A stretch of 18,905 nucleotides of DNA from Allomyces macrogynus ATCC 38327 (lineage: Eukaryota > Blastocladiomycota > Blastocladiomycetes > Blastocladiales > Blastocladiaceae). Under the pieces are notes generated by a model. The model had not been told where the DNA came from. It did no database searches and saw nothing but the letters and a program-made list of their open reading frames with translations. Positions 1 through 10,355 of the stretch are shown here, piece by piece. The stretch is taken from NCBI GenBank assembly GCA_000151295.1, contig GG745329.1, positions 1,129,812 to 1,148,716 on the forward strand, in the 5' to 3' direction. The translations under genes and the position numbers were made by a program. Positions within the stretch are counted from its first letter, which is position 1. Each line of letters starts with the position of its first letter.

Positions 1-1469
1 TCAGACGATGGTGGCACCTCCTATCGTATCGGTCAAGGCGGATTGCGCGACGCGTGCTGCGCGGTGACCCCTCGCGCGCCGCGTGGCACACTGGCGGTTG
101 CACGAGCGTGCACGAGCGGCCAGGCCGTGCTGGTCCCGCTTCACGGACGCGTGCGCGTGTTGCTGGCCCGGCGAGGTTGACCCGAAACGGCAAGTCGCGC
201 GCAATCAAGGACAGGCAGCACGCTCTCGCATGATCGGCGGCACCTTCTCACCCGTTCTCGCCCGGCGCCAACGTCGTACAAATGCGCGCTGGGGCGTAAT
301 CCTACCCCGACGCGCTGGTGCACCGCGGTCACGGAGAACAGAATGGCCCTCGCCATCGGTTGACGAAGTGCGTACGGCGGTGCACGCAACCGTGCGCTCG
401 GGCCGGGCGCGCGAAGCATTTCCCCTGTTGATAAAGGAGATAGACTGAGAAATCGCCACAGCGACTGGCTGACCGGGCCGCGGACGTGCCATGTCATTCT
501 CTCCACCCGATCAGTGGCCAGCAGGTTGATAGTTGAGATGGTTTCCAGCAGCAACTCCTCCTGTTCGTCGCTGACCAAGGGAGTTCTCGGCAAACCGACT
601 GCGCGGACACGCCCGCGTAGCTATGCATCCAACGTTGTGCCATTTAACGCGGTCGGACCACTTGTCGTGGGTGGGTCGCCATCGCTGACTGTCGCGTCGC
701 GATGGGCCGAGAAATGGCAGGATCGGAATGCGGAGCGCGCCTTCGCCAGCCCTCGTATGTGGCGCGCTCGGCAACAGCAACGTGTTGCGCGCGACTGCCA
801 TCGAACGTCTAGTTTGCACGCACGCGCATGGGCACGCCCGGACAAGAGCAGCATAGCATGTCATTCGCAGCTGTGCAACGTCGCCGTCCGCCGTCGCCGA
901 CGCGCGTGGCCCTGTCCTGTCCTTGGCATTGGGGTGCAGTGCATCGTTTTCGCCCCGCACGCGCGTGCCCTGCGCGTGCCAGTCGCCACCTTCAAACAAC
1001 AAGGAAAAATCTTCCGGGACAAGGGGGCTCCTTGCGCGCGAGGCCAAGCGCCTCCTGCGCTGAACGGCCTTGTTCTCCACCGCAGTGTTCCGAACGCGAC
1101 AGCCGACACCCGAGGGCGCCGACGTGACTGCTCATGATCCAACCGCAATTTACCTGTCCGCGCACGGCGCCGTGCCAATGAACGCGCTCTTCGGGCAAAA
1201 TACAGGCGTCGTGCAATACATTTTGAGGGCGCACCAGTCCCGTCACATCCGTCTTGCTCCTGTAAAAGTCCCACCCAACCCACGCCCCCTTGCCACCCGA
1301 ACAGTGCCAAACGCGACGAGAACGCGCGCGCGTCGTGTCACGACGCGCAAATGCGTGTAAAGGTGCCCACAGAGCCCGGTGCGCGGAAGTGACCACCACG
1401 CCCATCACGTCCGACCATTTGGGGTCAGTTCACCGCTTGCCGCTCGCTTGCGGCATGCGACGGCGCGCG
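1..1469. other. Left-end stretch with no supportable gene
   Basis: All six frames give only short, overlapping, Arg/Pro/His-rich open frames, typical of random GC-rich DNA. No domain, signal peptide or convincing splice pattern was found. The best candidate is the minus-strand stretch at about 430-593, which reads as a plausible helical segment (VSDEQEELLLETISTINLLA) but then dissolves into low-quality sequence. It could be an exon or gene remnant. The last few hundred bases before 1470 are presumably the 3' untranslated and downstream region of the minus-strand channel gene. Confidence 0.5.
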
Positions 1470-4400
1470 TCACGGTGTATCGACATAACCCATGTCGACG
1501 CCTGTCCCACTCGAGCTCGACGAGAGCGCCGTGCGCGCCGACGTGGGGAACGTGAGCAGGCTCCCGTCGGCGTCGCCCGCGCTCGCGTTCTTGTCGTCGG
1601 GTTCCGGAGACACGCCGACTTGGCCTGCTCTCGCGCACACTTCCATCGACGAGCGGCCAGACGGTGCTGCGAGTCTGTTCTCGGCCACGGATCTTGGACG
1701 AAGCCCGGCGGCCGTCGACGCGTCGTTGGCCGTGGCTGCGCCGTGAGCCGTAGTCGCGCCGTCAGCCGCGAGCGAGCCATTAACCGCGTGCGCGTCCTTG
1801 CCCGCCGGAGATTTTGGACTCGGCACGTCGTCGAGCGGCAGCTCGAGCCCAGACGGAACCGGACTGAGCGGCAATGTTGCGCCGTCGCGCACAGGCCGCT
1901 CAATCGTCGTACCCGACTCGTGAGGCTTGAGCGGCCCACTGGCATCGATCAGCGTCTCCATCGTCTGCAGCGGGTCAAACAGCGGCGCCGACCCGACCGT
2001 CATCGATCGCGACGCTTGTCCCACGCCGGTCACCGCCTTGTGCTCAGTCCTCGGCCGCAAATCGAGCGCGGTCCCTTCGGTGTCCAGCAACTGCGCCGTC
2101 GCCACGACCCCACGCGGCGGCAGCCCGGCAGGGTCCTTGGCCACATCCGAATTGGTCAGTGGCAGCAGCGCCGTCGGAATCATCGTCTGCGACCCGGTAA
2201 ACGACTTGGACCCGCGCGGCATCGTTATGGGCGCGCGCGCAGTGTGTGCGGCCGTCCCCTGCGCTGACCCGTTACTCGACGGCATCGACGAATTGCGGCG
2301 CATCGTCGACGCGGGCGACTTAAATCGGTCAGCCATGGCGCGCACCGTTGCCACGGCTGTCATCGCCGCTGCCGGCCGCCGAGTCGCCGTATCGCGCGAC
2401 GCGGCCGAGTGCAGGCTGAGCTGCGATAGGAATGTCGACACGCGCGATTGCCCATCGTTGCTGCCGTTGCTGGACCCGTGCGCGTGCACGAGCCGTCGCG
2501 AGCCCGCGAATGCGCGCGCCCCACGCCAAATGACCGCAGCGACGTGCTGGCATGGGCGGCGGCGGCCTGCGTGGCGGCGGCCTGCGTGGCTGCCTGAGCG
2601 GCGGCAGCAGCAGCGGCCGCGGCTTGCTCGGCCTTGCGTTTTTCGTCATTGGCCTTGTGTGTCGCGACGATCGTGCGCAGGGCTTCGGCCATCGACGGGT
2701 TCTGCAGGAAGATGTCGTCAAAGTCCTTTTTGCGCAGCACGCAGAGCGTCGTGTCGGACGTGGCCTTGCAGGTGGCCGTTCGTAACGTGTCTAGTGAGTG
2801 TGTTGGGAGGGTGAGTGAGGTGTTGCACTTTCGACCGGGTGGGGAATATAGCCAAGGCCACATACTTTCGAGAAGCGCAATCTCGCCAAAGCACACGCCG
2901 GCCGTGAGCGTCGAAAACACCTTGCTCTCGTCGGAGGGCATCACGGCCACCGACCCGCTCTGGATTAGGAACAGCTCCTCGCCAACGTCGCCCGCCTTGC
3001 ACGCCTAATCCGAGCCCAAGAGAGTGAGTTGGTGGCAAGTACCCGCATTCGCAACACGTCAAACAACGTACGTAGAACCCGTTCGGCACCGTAATCGTGA
3101 TGATGCGCTCGGCCACAGCCACCTTGAACCGGTCGTCGACGTTCTTGAATAGGCTGACACGCGAAATGAGGTCAAAGTAGAGGTGGCTGTAGACCTCGAG
3201 CCGCAACGGTCCGGGCAAATCGTCAAATAGCTCGTCGACCTCGTAGCCCTGCTTGTGCGCCCACGAAAAGGCCTCGTGGTTGAGCACCTTGGCCTGGAGC
3301 GTCGGCGAGAACTTGCGCGCGATCATGAAGTTGCGCAGGTAGTCCTTGCGGTACAACCGCAGCTTGACTAGAAAACAGAGGAGAGAGCCGCGTCGTCAAC
3401 CTCGGTGTCCCACGTACAGTGAAAGCTGACGCCAGTCTCAACGCACCCGCTTTTTCTTGGACAGCGCCCGTATCAAACGATTTCCTAGCCGAGGGGGGGG
3501 GGGGGAGGGTTCGGTGAGGGTTAGACAGCGCCACAGCGAACAGTTCGCGCCAGAAAAGACGAGCGTCGCGTACGCAATCGCAGCCATATTCCCAAACAGC
3601 GACCCGTAGCACAGACACGAGACGAGCATCTCGACAATCTGAAAAATGACCTCAGCCGTGACTTCGCCGTCGCGCGGCAAGAAGAAATTGGCCTTTTGCG
3701 CCGCTGCACTACACGGTTCAATTCAGCACACCAAGGTCATCGACCATCACAACGGGCGTTCATTAAAAAGGCAGCGCAAAAAACAAGACGTACAAGTTGC
3801 GCGCAAATCGGTACGTGAAATTGGTCGGGATACCGCTAGGGTCCTTGAGGAGCTTTTGGATGTATCGGCCCTCGTCGTCAATGTATGTGTCGAGCGTCCA
3901 GAAAAAGGACGCGTTGAGCTGCGTGAGCAGGAACGAGTAGACGAGCGTCTTGATCAGACGTCCGACCGGCTTGGAGACCAACGGGAGCTTGAGTTCCGTA
4001 AACCAGAAAAGCGTCTGAACCACGGGCAGAAGCCGAAATAATCGCGCCGCCGCGTAAAACGTGATTTCGGTCGGAATATCGCTGCGAGGTGAGTCCGCGT
4101 CGGTCAGTCAGTCAAGCAATGATGCACATGCCCTTGCGAAGTAAGAAAAACATCGCGTACTGCGCGTTGTACATGAATCTCTTGCCGAGAAACTCGACTC
4201 CATCGGGCACGTGGGCCAACGGCGCGTCGACCACCGTCTTGTCCGAGTAGACGTAGTGCGGGTGACTGCATGTGGCGTTGCCGAGCCTGTCGAGCGTCGA
4301 AATAATGTACCAGTCGAACGGGATAGCATTGAACACCTTGATCCAGTTGGTCGGTCGTCGAAAGAACATGCGGCGCTTTTCGCGCCACCGCGTCTCGACT

Positions 4401-5816
4401 TGACCATACTCGTTGGTGCGCGGCCGTGCCAGGTCAAAGACCACCATAAAAATGACCATGACATCGAGCGCAATAAACGAGTGCATAAACTCGAGCGCAA
4501 AGTCGCACGGGAACGAGGCCACGACCGGGATCAGACAGAACATGATTACGTGCACGATGCGACCGAGCACGTCCCACGCGAGCCAGAATCGCGCCTCGGG
4601 CGTTTGCGCGACGTAGTCAAAGTAGGCCTTGATCGGTGCGAGCCGCGGGAAGAGCCAGGCCTCGATGCGGATCACCCATGCAGGCTTGACCAATGGGTCG
4701 GAACCCTCGTTGGAGCATGAAGAACGAGCAAACGGGTCGGCCGGGATCATGGCCTCAAAGCTCGCCGCATCCGGGTCCGTTTCTGGCTCGGGTGGAGGTG
4801 GGGATGGTGACGGCGCTGGCGGCCCGATCGATGACGGGAGCAGGCCGACTGCCGACGCCGACACCTGGGCCATGGAGAGCAGATTGGCGTCATGTTCCTC
4901 CACCTCCTGTAGCGTGTCGAGCTCCTTGGGCCCGACAGGGGCCGGCGATCCACGGGGTGCGGGCACGTCGCCCGGGAACGGAATATCCGGCGTGCTCTTG
5001 AGCGCTGCGTCCGGCGGTGCGTCCGTAATGGGGCGCGGTTCCGCGGGCCGTGGTGCCGACGACGACGCGAGCGCGGCCGAGAAGGCAAGCAGCGCGAGCG
5101 GGGATGAGGCAGCACGTGGGCGCTGCGCGCGGTTCGAGTCGTCGAGCGAAGCCGCCGAGTTGCGTCGGCTCACAGGCATCTGCAAGTTGCGTGCGACAAA
5201 GTCCGAGGACCCAGTGCCCACACCGCCGTTGAGCCCGTGCGAGACCGAGCCGGATGGACTCGTGGCGACGTGCGATGTCGAGCTCGACGGACTGGCACCG
5301 ACGCGCGACCCGAAATCAATGGATTTCGTGACTCGGCCGGACAGGGCTGACGACGACGACCTGAGAGGGCTCGGTGACCGAGGCCTGCCCAGGTTCGACG
5401 GGCCTACGATGGAGGGCAGAGAGCTCAGACTCGAGGTGGATTCGGTGGAGAAAACGCCAAAAGCACGAACCGTCAACCAGGGACAAAGGCGTGGCCGACA
5501 GCGGCGACCGGCGTCGCGGCAAAGCGTTGACCATTGTCTTTGGGATCCCGAGACCGCTCGTGCTGCCCGACAACGACCCGGGCAGGTCGGTCGTGCTGAC
5601 AAATGGCCCCTCGACGGAATCGGTCGAACTCTGTGCGGGCCCGTCAGCCGCACTGAGCGGCCGTGCGACAGGCTGCTGCACAAAGCCCATGGCGACGTGC
5701 GGGCGTGCCGGTAACGAAGGCCGGCGTACGCGTGGGCTCGCAGCAAACGCGCGCGCAGGATCATTGCCCGGCGCGGCGGCGGCGCGGTCTGGGCGCGGGT
5801 GGTGCATGTCGGCCAT
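1470..5816 (-). CDS. Cyclic-nucleotide-gated (CNG/HCN-type) ion channel with non-canonical pore
   Basis: This encodes a plasma- or flagellar-membrane channel of the voltage-gated-like superfamily, about 1255 aa in eight exons. Model: 5816-5471, 5403-4128, 4081-3794, 3708-3542, 3367-3072, 3004-2866, 2790-2535, 2469-1470; all phases agree. Intron 2 could instead start at 4160 (GTACGC, 79 nt), and intron 7 could be 2524-2421. The first ~450 residues are Ser/Pro-rich and probably disordered. S1 (FWLAWDVLGRIVHVIMFCL), S2, S3, an S4 with only two arginines (RLFRLLP), S5, a pore loop and S6 ending in GNMAAI follow. The C-linker precedes a cNMP-binding domain with the AGDVGEELFLI turn, the FGE cyclic-nucleotide contact and the phosphate-binding Arg in LRTAT. 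An Ala/Gln tract and ~330 disordered residues end the protein. The family resembles the cGMP-activated BeCNG1 of Blastocladiella, but the selectivity filter is not recognisable here. Confidence 0.88.
2541..2640 (-). repeat. GCN-rich Ala/Gln-coding tract in channel C-terminus
   Basis: In the channel frame this encodes an Ala-rich run with interspersed Gln and Thr (AAAAAAAAAQAATQAAATQA) just after the cNMP-binding domain. It follows a charged helix (THKANDEKRKAEQ), so it may extend a helical or coiled segment. The sequence is GCN trinucleotide-rich and could vary in length between strains. Confidence 0.75.
3493..3505. repeat. 13-nt poly-G tract inside a channel intron
   Basis: An uninterrupted run of 13 G (plus strand) lies within the 174-nt intron 4 of the channel gene (3541-3368). 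In transcript sense it is a C-run. It is a likely slippage site and a spot where an assembly may be wrong, but it does not touch the coding frame. Confidence 0.9.
3675..3708 (-). other. Aberrant selectivity-filter region of the CNG-type channel
   Basis: Exon 4 opens at 3708 after an 85-nt intron (3793-3709) with a GTACGT donor and TAG acceptor. The spliced pore segment reads YRFARNFAAAQKANFFLPRD, followed by GEVTAEVIF and S6. From the first Tyr to the conserved GN at the end of S6 it is one residue different in length from animal CNG channels, so the loop is not deleted. The position where TIGE (CNG) or GYG (K+ channels) should stand reads NFFLP instead. Neither alternative splice choice (donors GTCTTG or GTTTGC nearby) restores a canonical filter. 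Confidence 0.65.
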
Positions 5817-6412
5817 TTTTGCAGCCGCGGCAACGGCACCGGTTCGCGTCCGTGCGAGGTGTGGGCAAGACTGTTCGACGGATCTGGGATCCTGGGGTCC
5901 GCGTCGTGGCCGTGCCGGAAGCGTCGATGAACGGCGGGCGAGCGCGCGTAGTGGTGGAGAGCGATCGCCAAATGAACGAAATCACGCCCGATTTGTCGCG
6001 TGCAGCACGGTCGGCTAGGATGGCGAGAGCAGATGGAGCGGCGGTTACTTCGGCGTGCGACAAGAGAGCGGCGCTGATCGGAGCGGGCGGGTGCAACAGT
6101 TCAGACAGAGCAGCGAGATGGGTCTGGGGCCGCGGCAGGGACGAGTGATGGCGTGTCGAGAAAGGGCGCACTCCCGGGCCGGGATGATAGGCAAGGGCGC
6201 ACGTCGCACGGTGCGGCGGCGGCGAGACGAGCCGGAACGCGCGGGCCGCAGGTTGCGCACACGCGATCGGGTGACGGTGATGGGCGGGCGTTGACCCGGC
6301 GGGCGCGCCGACCGAACCGCGACGCGACCCGCGGTGCGCGCAGCCGGAGGGAGACATCCCACATCGGCGTGCCGGGTGCCTCACGCGAGATGCACGTGGA
6401 CCATTAGCACAT
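5817..6412. promoter_or_regulatory. Divergent intergenic region (channel gene / membrane-protein gene)
   Basis: These ~600 bases separate the start codon of the minus-strand channel from the first possible start codon of the plus-strand membrane-protein gene. They should hold both promoters and 5' leaders. No clear TATA box or CCAAT box was recognised and no convincing coding frame is present. The call rests on gene geometry only. Confidence 0.5.
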
Positions 6413-8783
6413 ATGTCGGAAGGCGGATCGTGGTGGTCGCAGTCGGCCAACGTCCGTGCCGCTTCTCATCGATGCCCTCGTCATCACCGTCATTCTGGCC
6501 ATGCCAGCCAGGGGCGGGCCACCAGCACCACACCCAAATCGCCCATGGCACTCGCTACAGGCCCCAGCACGGCACCACCTCGTGCGCCGCGCACTGTCCC
6601 CAGTCCGCCCCCGGCTCAGGCCGAGGATGCACGCGACAGCAACGGCGAGCCACATTTCCAAGCGCCGCTCTCGCTCGACCTGCTCTTCTCCGACTACTTG
6701 CCGGCTCCGGCGCCCGGCCATGCACCCAACGAGAGCACTGCGCCCGACTGGTTTGTGCCGGCCTCCCGAATTGACCATGAAGAAGAGCCGTCAACCTGGC
6801 CCGCCGATGGCCGCGGCATAAGCACCGGCGCTCGCTGGAGAGACCGGCTCCCAGGCTTGGTGATTGCTGCCGGTCTCGTGGCCATTGCCGCCTTTGCCAT
6901 CGTCATTGTCGGTACCCGTGGCGGCACATTGCACGCCTCCCCGCGCGTCGTGGCCAGCGACTGCGTGCTAACGCTGCTCTTCCACTCAGAATCCGCCCAT
7001 TGCTGGCGGAATCATGGGTGGCGGTATGGGTCTGTTTGCGCTCGGCATGCTCGCTGCCCAGGCGATCCGCATCGTTCGCAACCGTGCCGTCGCGCGGACC
7101 TTGCCCGTGCACGATGTTCGCGCGCATGTCCCCAATCTGCTGCTGCGTGGCATGGGATCGTCTAAACGTACTTGATGCCTGCAGGCCCCCGCACGCTCTC
7201 CGCAGGCTCCTGATGACGGTCAGCGTTTGTTAGACTCGATTCGCGTGGAGCCGCACCTGCTCGCCAGCAACCTCGCCGGCCACGACGACGACGCCAACTC
7301 GCCCACCGAAGCGGCCACGTTTCTTTCCCCGCGCCGCGGCTCGTCTCCGCTTGGCCCACCGCTGCAGTCGGCGCCCAACCAGACCGTCACGTCCTCGAAC
7401 ACGCTCTACGCGGCCGATGCGCGTGCGACCAAATTCGTGCCCGATACCGACGAACTGCCGCCCGACGAGCTCGCGCACGCCATTGCCGCGTCTCTTGCGT
7501 CTTCGTTCCCAATTGATGCCGTTGTCCAGCCCACAGGGCGTATGACGGCCGAGCAGCGCGCGCTCGCGGCGCTCGACGGCGTGTTTGAAAGCAGCGACGA
7601 CGAGGATGCCGGGACCGAGATTGACGACGACGCGAACAGTCAAATGTACGACCGCGATGCCAATATTGGGCTCAGCTGGTCGACGGCGTCGTCGTCGGTC
7701 GACCGGGCCCAGTCGCCGAAGCGCGGGAACAGCAGAAGCTCGAGGATTCAGCGGTCGGGGAGCAGTCTGCGCGCAGCAACGTCGACGGCGATTGAAGCGG
7801 GCGGCGCGCGAAATGTGCTTGTTGTCCCCGCGCTGGGGGCGCCGAATGGGGCCATGCCTCGCTCACCGACTCCACCATCGGTCGTAACTGCAGCTCCGCC
7901 CTTGGTGATCACGAGCACCGCTGACGTGTTACACGGCCCCGTACCAGACGGTGCGTCGAGGCGTGCGTCAGCCGTCGCGGACCCACCAACACCAGAACAC
8001 GAGCCGGGACGGCGTATATCGAGCCAGTTCCTGGCCGTACCGTCGAACATGTCTCTCTCGTTCCCGTCGTCCAAATCGACGACTCGCTCCCCATCCAAGG
8101 CCAGCAGCATCGACGAGGCCGCGACACCATCATTCGAGCACCTGCACCACTCTCACCCCATCGCGAGGGGAACCCGTCTCGGCTCGACCAGCACACCTAC
8201 CTCACCCGACACGCGCACCTCACCCACGCCCTCCACGCGTCAATCCTCGTCGCGACACATTCTCGGGACCCCCGCCCCGTCACGGACCACGCTCGACGGC
8301 GGCGCGCCCGCAGCGGCAGCCATGGACGTGACGGCAGTCGCGCACGCGATCGCCATGGAATCATTGCGCATCGACCAGGCGTCGACGCGGCAGCAGCACC
8401 GGCAGCGCATGCTCGCGCGGCGCAACTCGTCCACGTCAACGCGATCGGCGCGCGCTGTCGCGCGGCAACGGCTCACGTCGCAGCGGGTTGCACAGTCGAC
8501 GTCGCAGCTGGACCGCACGGCGACGACGACGGCGCGGCCGTCGGCACCGCTTGGACGCGGTGAGCCCGTGGCGTGGTCGGTGGATGCGTGCAATGCCCGG
8601 ATTGGTCGCGATGGGCGGCCGGCACGGCAAGGGGCGACAGCGGGTGGACCGCGCGCGGAGCCAGGCGAGGAGGTGGTCGTACGGCCGCTGCAGGCGAAGC
8701 GCCGCGAATCGCGCGAGGAGAAGCTTGCAAGGCGATCGCAGTGGGTCATGGAACTCATGACGTACGAGTCTGTAGGCGTGTGA
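6413..8783 (+). CDS. Unknown membrane protein with long Ser/Thr-rich tail
   Basis: Family not recognised. Model: exons 6413-6907, 6990-7167 and 7234-8783, about 740 aa. The second intron (7168-7233, 66 nt, GTACTT...TTAG) is well supported by phase. The first has a canonical CTAAC branch site and a pyrimidine-rich CTCAG acceptor at 6989, but its donor is uncertain (GTCGGT at 6908, or a closer GTCGTG giving a 43-nt intron). The start is also uncertain: Met at 6413, or Met at 6545 after an unseen upstream exon. An acidic, Pro-rich N-terminal segment precedes a hydrophobic helix (LVIAAGLVAIAAFAIVIV). A glycine-rich hydrophobic stretch (IAGGIMGGGMGLFALGML) follows, then a basic patch. The remaining ~500 residues are Ser/Thr/Arg/Pro-rich and probably disordered, with an acidic cluster (ESSDDEDAGTEIDDD) and an Arg-rich helical end. 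Confidence 0.7.
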
Positions 8784-9022
8784 GCGTGAGCACGACTGGT
8801 GGAGAAGACTGGGGCCAACTTGAATAGCGCATCGATGATTATCTTTCTTGATTTCTTGACGTTGGTCTCGCCCATTTTAGAGAGTCAGAGCGGAGCATTC
8901 GAGCACGGCCACACTGCGGATCAGTCTGCGCACACGTCACGACGCGTTCGCTCTCTTCACAAACTTGACAAGCACTTTTCGTCAATCGGCGTCCTCGACA
9001 CCATCTTGTCAATCTCCGCCAA
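8784..9022. other. Intergenic spacer
   Basis: Noticeably less GC-rich than the flanking coding DNA. It should contain the 3' end of the membrane-protein gene and the promoter of the F-box-like gene, which are on the same strand. No specific motif could be assigned. Confidence 0.5.
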
Positions 9023-9994
9023 ATGACCACGCAACCACCCGCACTCGTCTTCACGGAATTGCCGCCTGAACTGCGCGATGCAATCGCCCTGCGTCTCGCC
9101 GACCCGATCGACTGGCTCACGCTCGCCAAGGCATGTCGCGCCCTGGCCAAGCAATTCATTGGCGCATCACCCGATTGCACGTTCCCGGCCCGCTGGCTCG
9201 AGAAATGGGTGCCCATCTGGGCCGCCGACCGTGACCGACGCGGACACGTCGCGCGCGACCCCAAGCCGGCACCAGTTCGCGTCACGACGGAATGGCGCCC
9301 GTGGACGGTGGACGGCGTGGCGTGGCTCTCTGTTTACGACCGCGTCCATCTGCTCTCGCACAACACGGAGATGCTCGAGGACGAGTGGATCTGGCCCTTG
9401 GATGTGAGTGACCCGCGCATTCTTTTGCGCGCCGTCAAGCTGGCGACTGCACGCAAGATCCCGCTACCGTCGAATTTGCTCGTGCGCATGTGCGCGCCGC
9501 CACCAATCGTTGTGCGCGACCGGTTCGTGAGGCGTCCGCAAATGCCGCGGTGCGCGTGGGTCCTCCATTTTGCGTTGCCCACAGCGACACGGCACCTGCT
9601 CGAACTCGCTCCTGTCGTCGACGAGAATGTCGCGCATGTCGTTGATGCCTGGTGGGAGCCGCTGCTGAGCGACGAGGAATTTGCCGACGAGGAACCGGAC
9701 CTGTTTTTCTCGGGATCGTCACGGCTCAGCATTTACTTTGGCGCCGTACGGTTCGCATGGGAGACGGCGCGGTTCCAGTACGGCACGTTTGTCGTGGGCG
9801 TGTTCCGCACCGTGTTTGATGGGCTGCAGGCGGCTCGCGTGGCCAGCGGGAAGCCAAGGATTGACGAGGCGATGCACGCGCGGTTACGTGCCGTCGTACG
9901 CCGCTCGATCAACACGCACTCTGAAATGGTGACGGTGGATCCGGCGGGGAACGCGGTCCTGGTGCAGCGTGACGAGCTGCCGGCATGGACGTGA
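9023..9994 (+). CDS. F-box-like protein
   Basis: A single uninterrupted 323-aa reading frame. Residues about 12-45 (LPPELRDAIALRLADPIDWL, then TLAKACRALA) match the F-box pattern of an LPxEL start followed by short amphipathic helices. F-box proteins use this to bind Skp1 in SCF ubiquitin ligases. The rest is Trp-rich and contains no LRR, WD40 or kelch repeats that I can see, so a substrate-binding role cannot be assigned. The absence of introns contrasts with its neighbours. The gene is confirmed as a real coding unit by its decayed downstream copy, in which the protein-level similarity is still visible across frameshifts. It could belong to an expanded lineage-specific F-box family. The F-box assignment itself is moderate. 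Confidence 0.72.
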   Translation: MTTQPPALVFTELPPELRDAIALRLADPIDWLTLAKACRALAKQFIGASPDCTFPARWLEKWVPIWAADRDRRGHVARDPKPAPVRVTTEWRPWTVDGVAWLSVYDRVHLLSHNTEMLEDEWIWPLDVSDPRILLRAVKLATARKIPLPSNLLVRMCAPPPIVVRDRFVRRPQMPRCAWVLHFALPTATRHLLELAPVVDENVAHVVDAWWEPLLSDEEFADEEPDLFFSGSSRLSIYFGAVRFAWETARFQYGTFVVGVFRTVFDGLQAARVASGKPRIDEAMHARLRAVVRRSINTHSEMVTVDPAGNAVLVQRDELPAWT

Positions 9995-10140
9995 TGGTGC
10001 CCCATCGGCCGTGATTGACCCAGTATGATCCTACGAATGCATCGCGTTTTGGTCCTCTCCCGAGCGCATCTTTCCTTGTGCCAGACGCCTGGCTCACCAG
10101 AGCTTCGCCGTTTGCGGTTTGCAACGACGGTTTGCGCCAA
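9995..10140 (+). repeat. 3' flank duplicated downstream of the pseudogene
   Basis: The segment just after the F-box-like stop codon (CCATCGGCCGTG, then a CAGTA...GATCCTACGAATGCA-like stretch, then CGCGTTTTGGTCCTCTCCC) recurs with substitutions after the pseudogene at about 11058-11195. The duplication unit therefore extended past the coding region on the 3' side. Confidence 0.75.
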
Positions 10141-10355
10141 ACATAGACGGTGCCGGCGCTGTTCGCGTCTATCTGAACCACGTCAACTGGGATAATTATC
10201 CTTCACCTGTTGGACTTGGTTTGCCCCCACGACTTCTTGCACGCGCACGTCGACGCACCCTTCTTCCTCTCTACCAACTCGACGAAAACAGAGCGGAGTT
10301 GGCGCTCCTAACGAGCATTACTTGATTCTCAGTAACGTCCACCAGCCTCCGCGGA

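Noticed and set aside
1290..2267. 325-aa plus-strand open frame, Arg-rich.
   Set aside because: Overlaps the channel's C-terminal exon on the other strand; composition is typical of an antisense frame in GC-rich DNA.
4082..4127. 46-nt intron (GTGCAT...CAG) in the channel gene taken as certain.
   Set aside because: Kept in the model but not as certain: a 79-nt alternative (GTACGC at 4160) keeps the same frame and fits the usual intron size here.
4629..5714. 361-aa plus-strand open frame with Gly/Asp-rich composition.
   Set aside because: It is the antisense shadow of the channel's N-terminal exons; the minus strand contains the conserved channel domains in continuous frame with this region.
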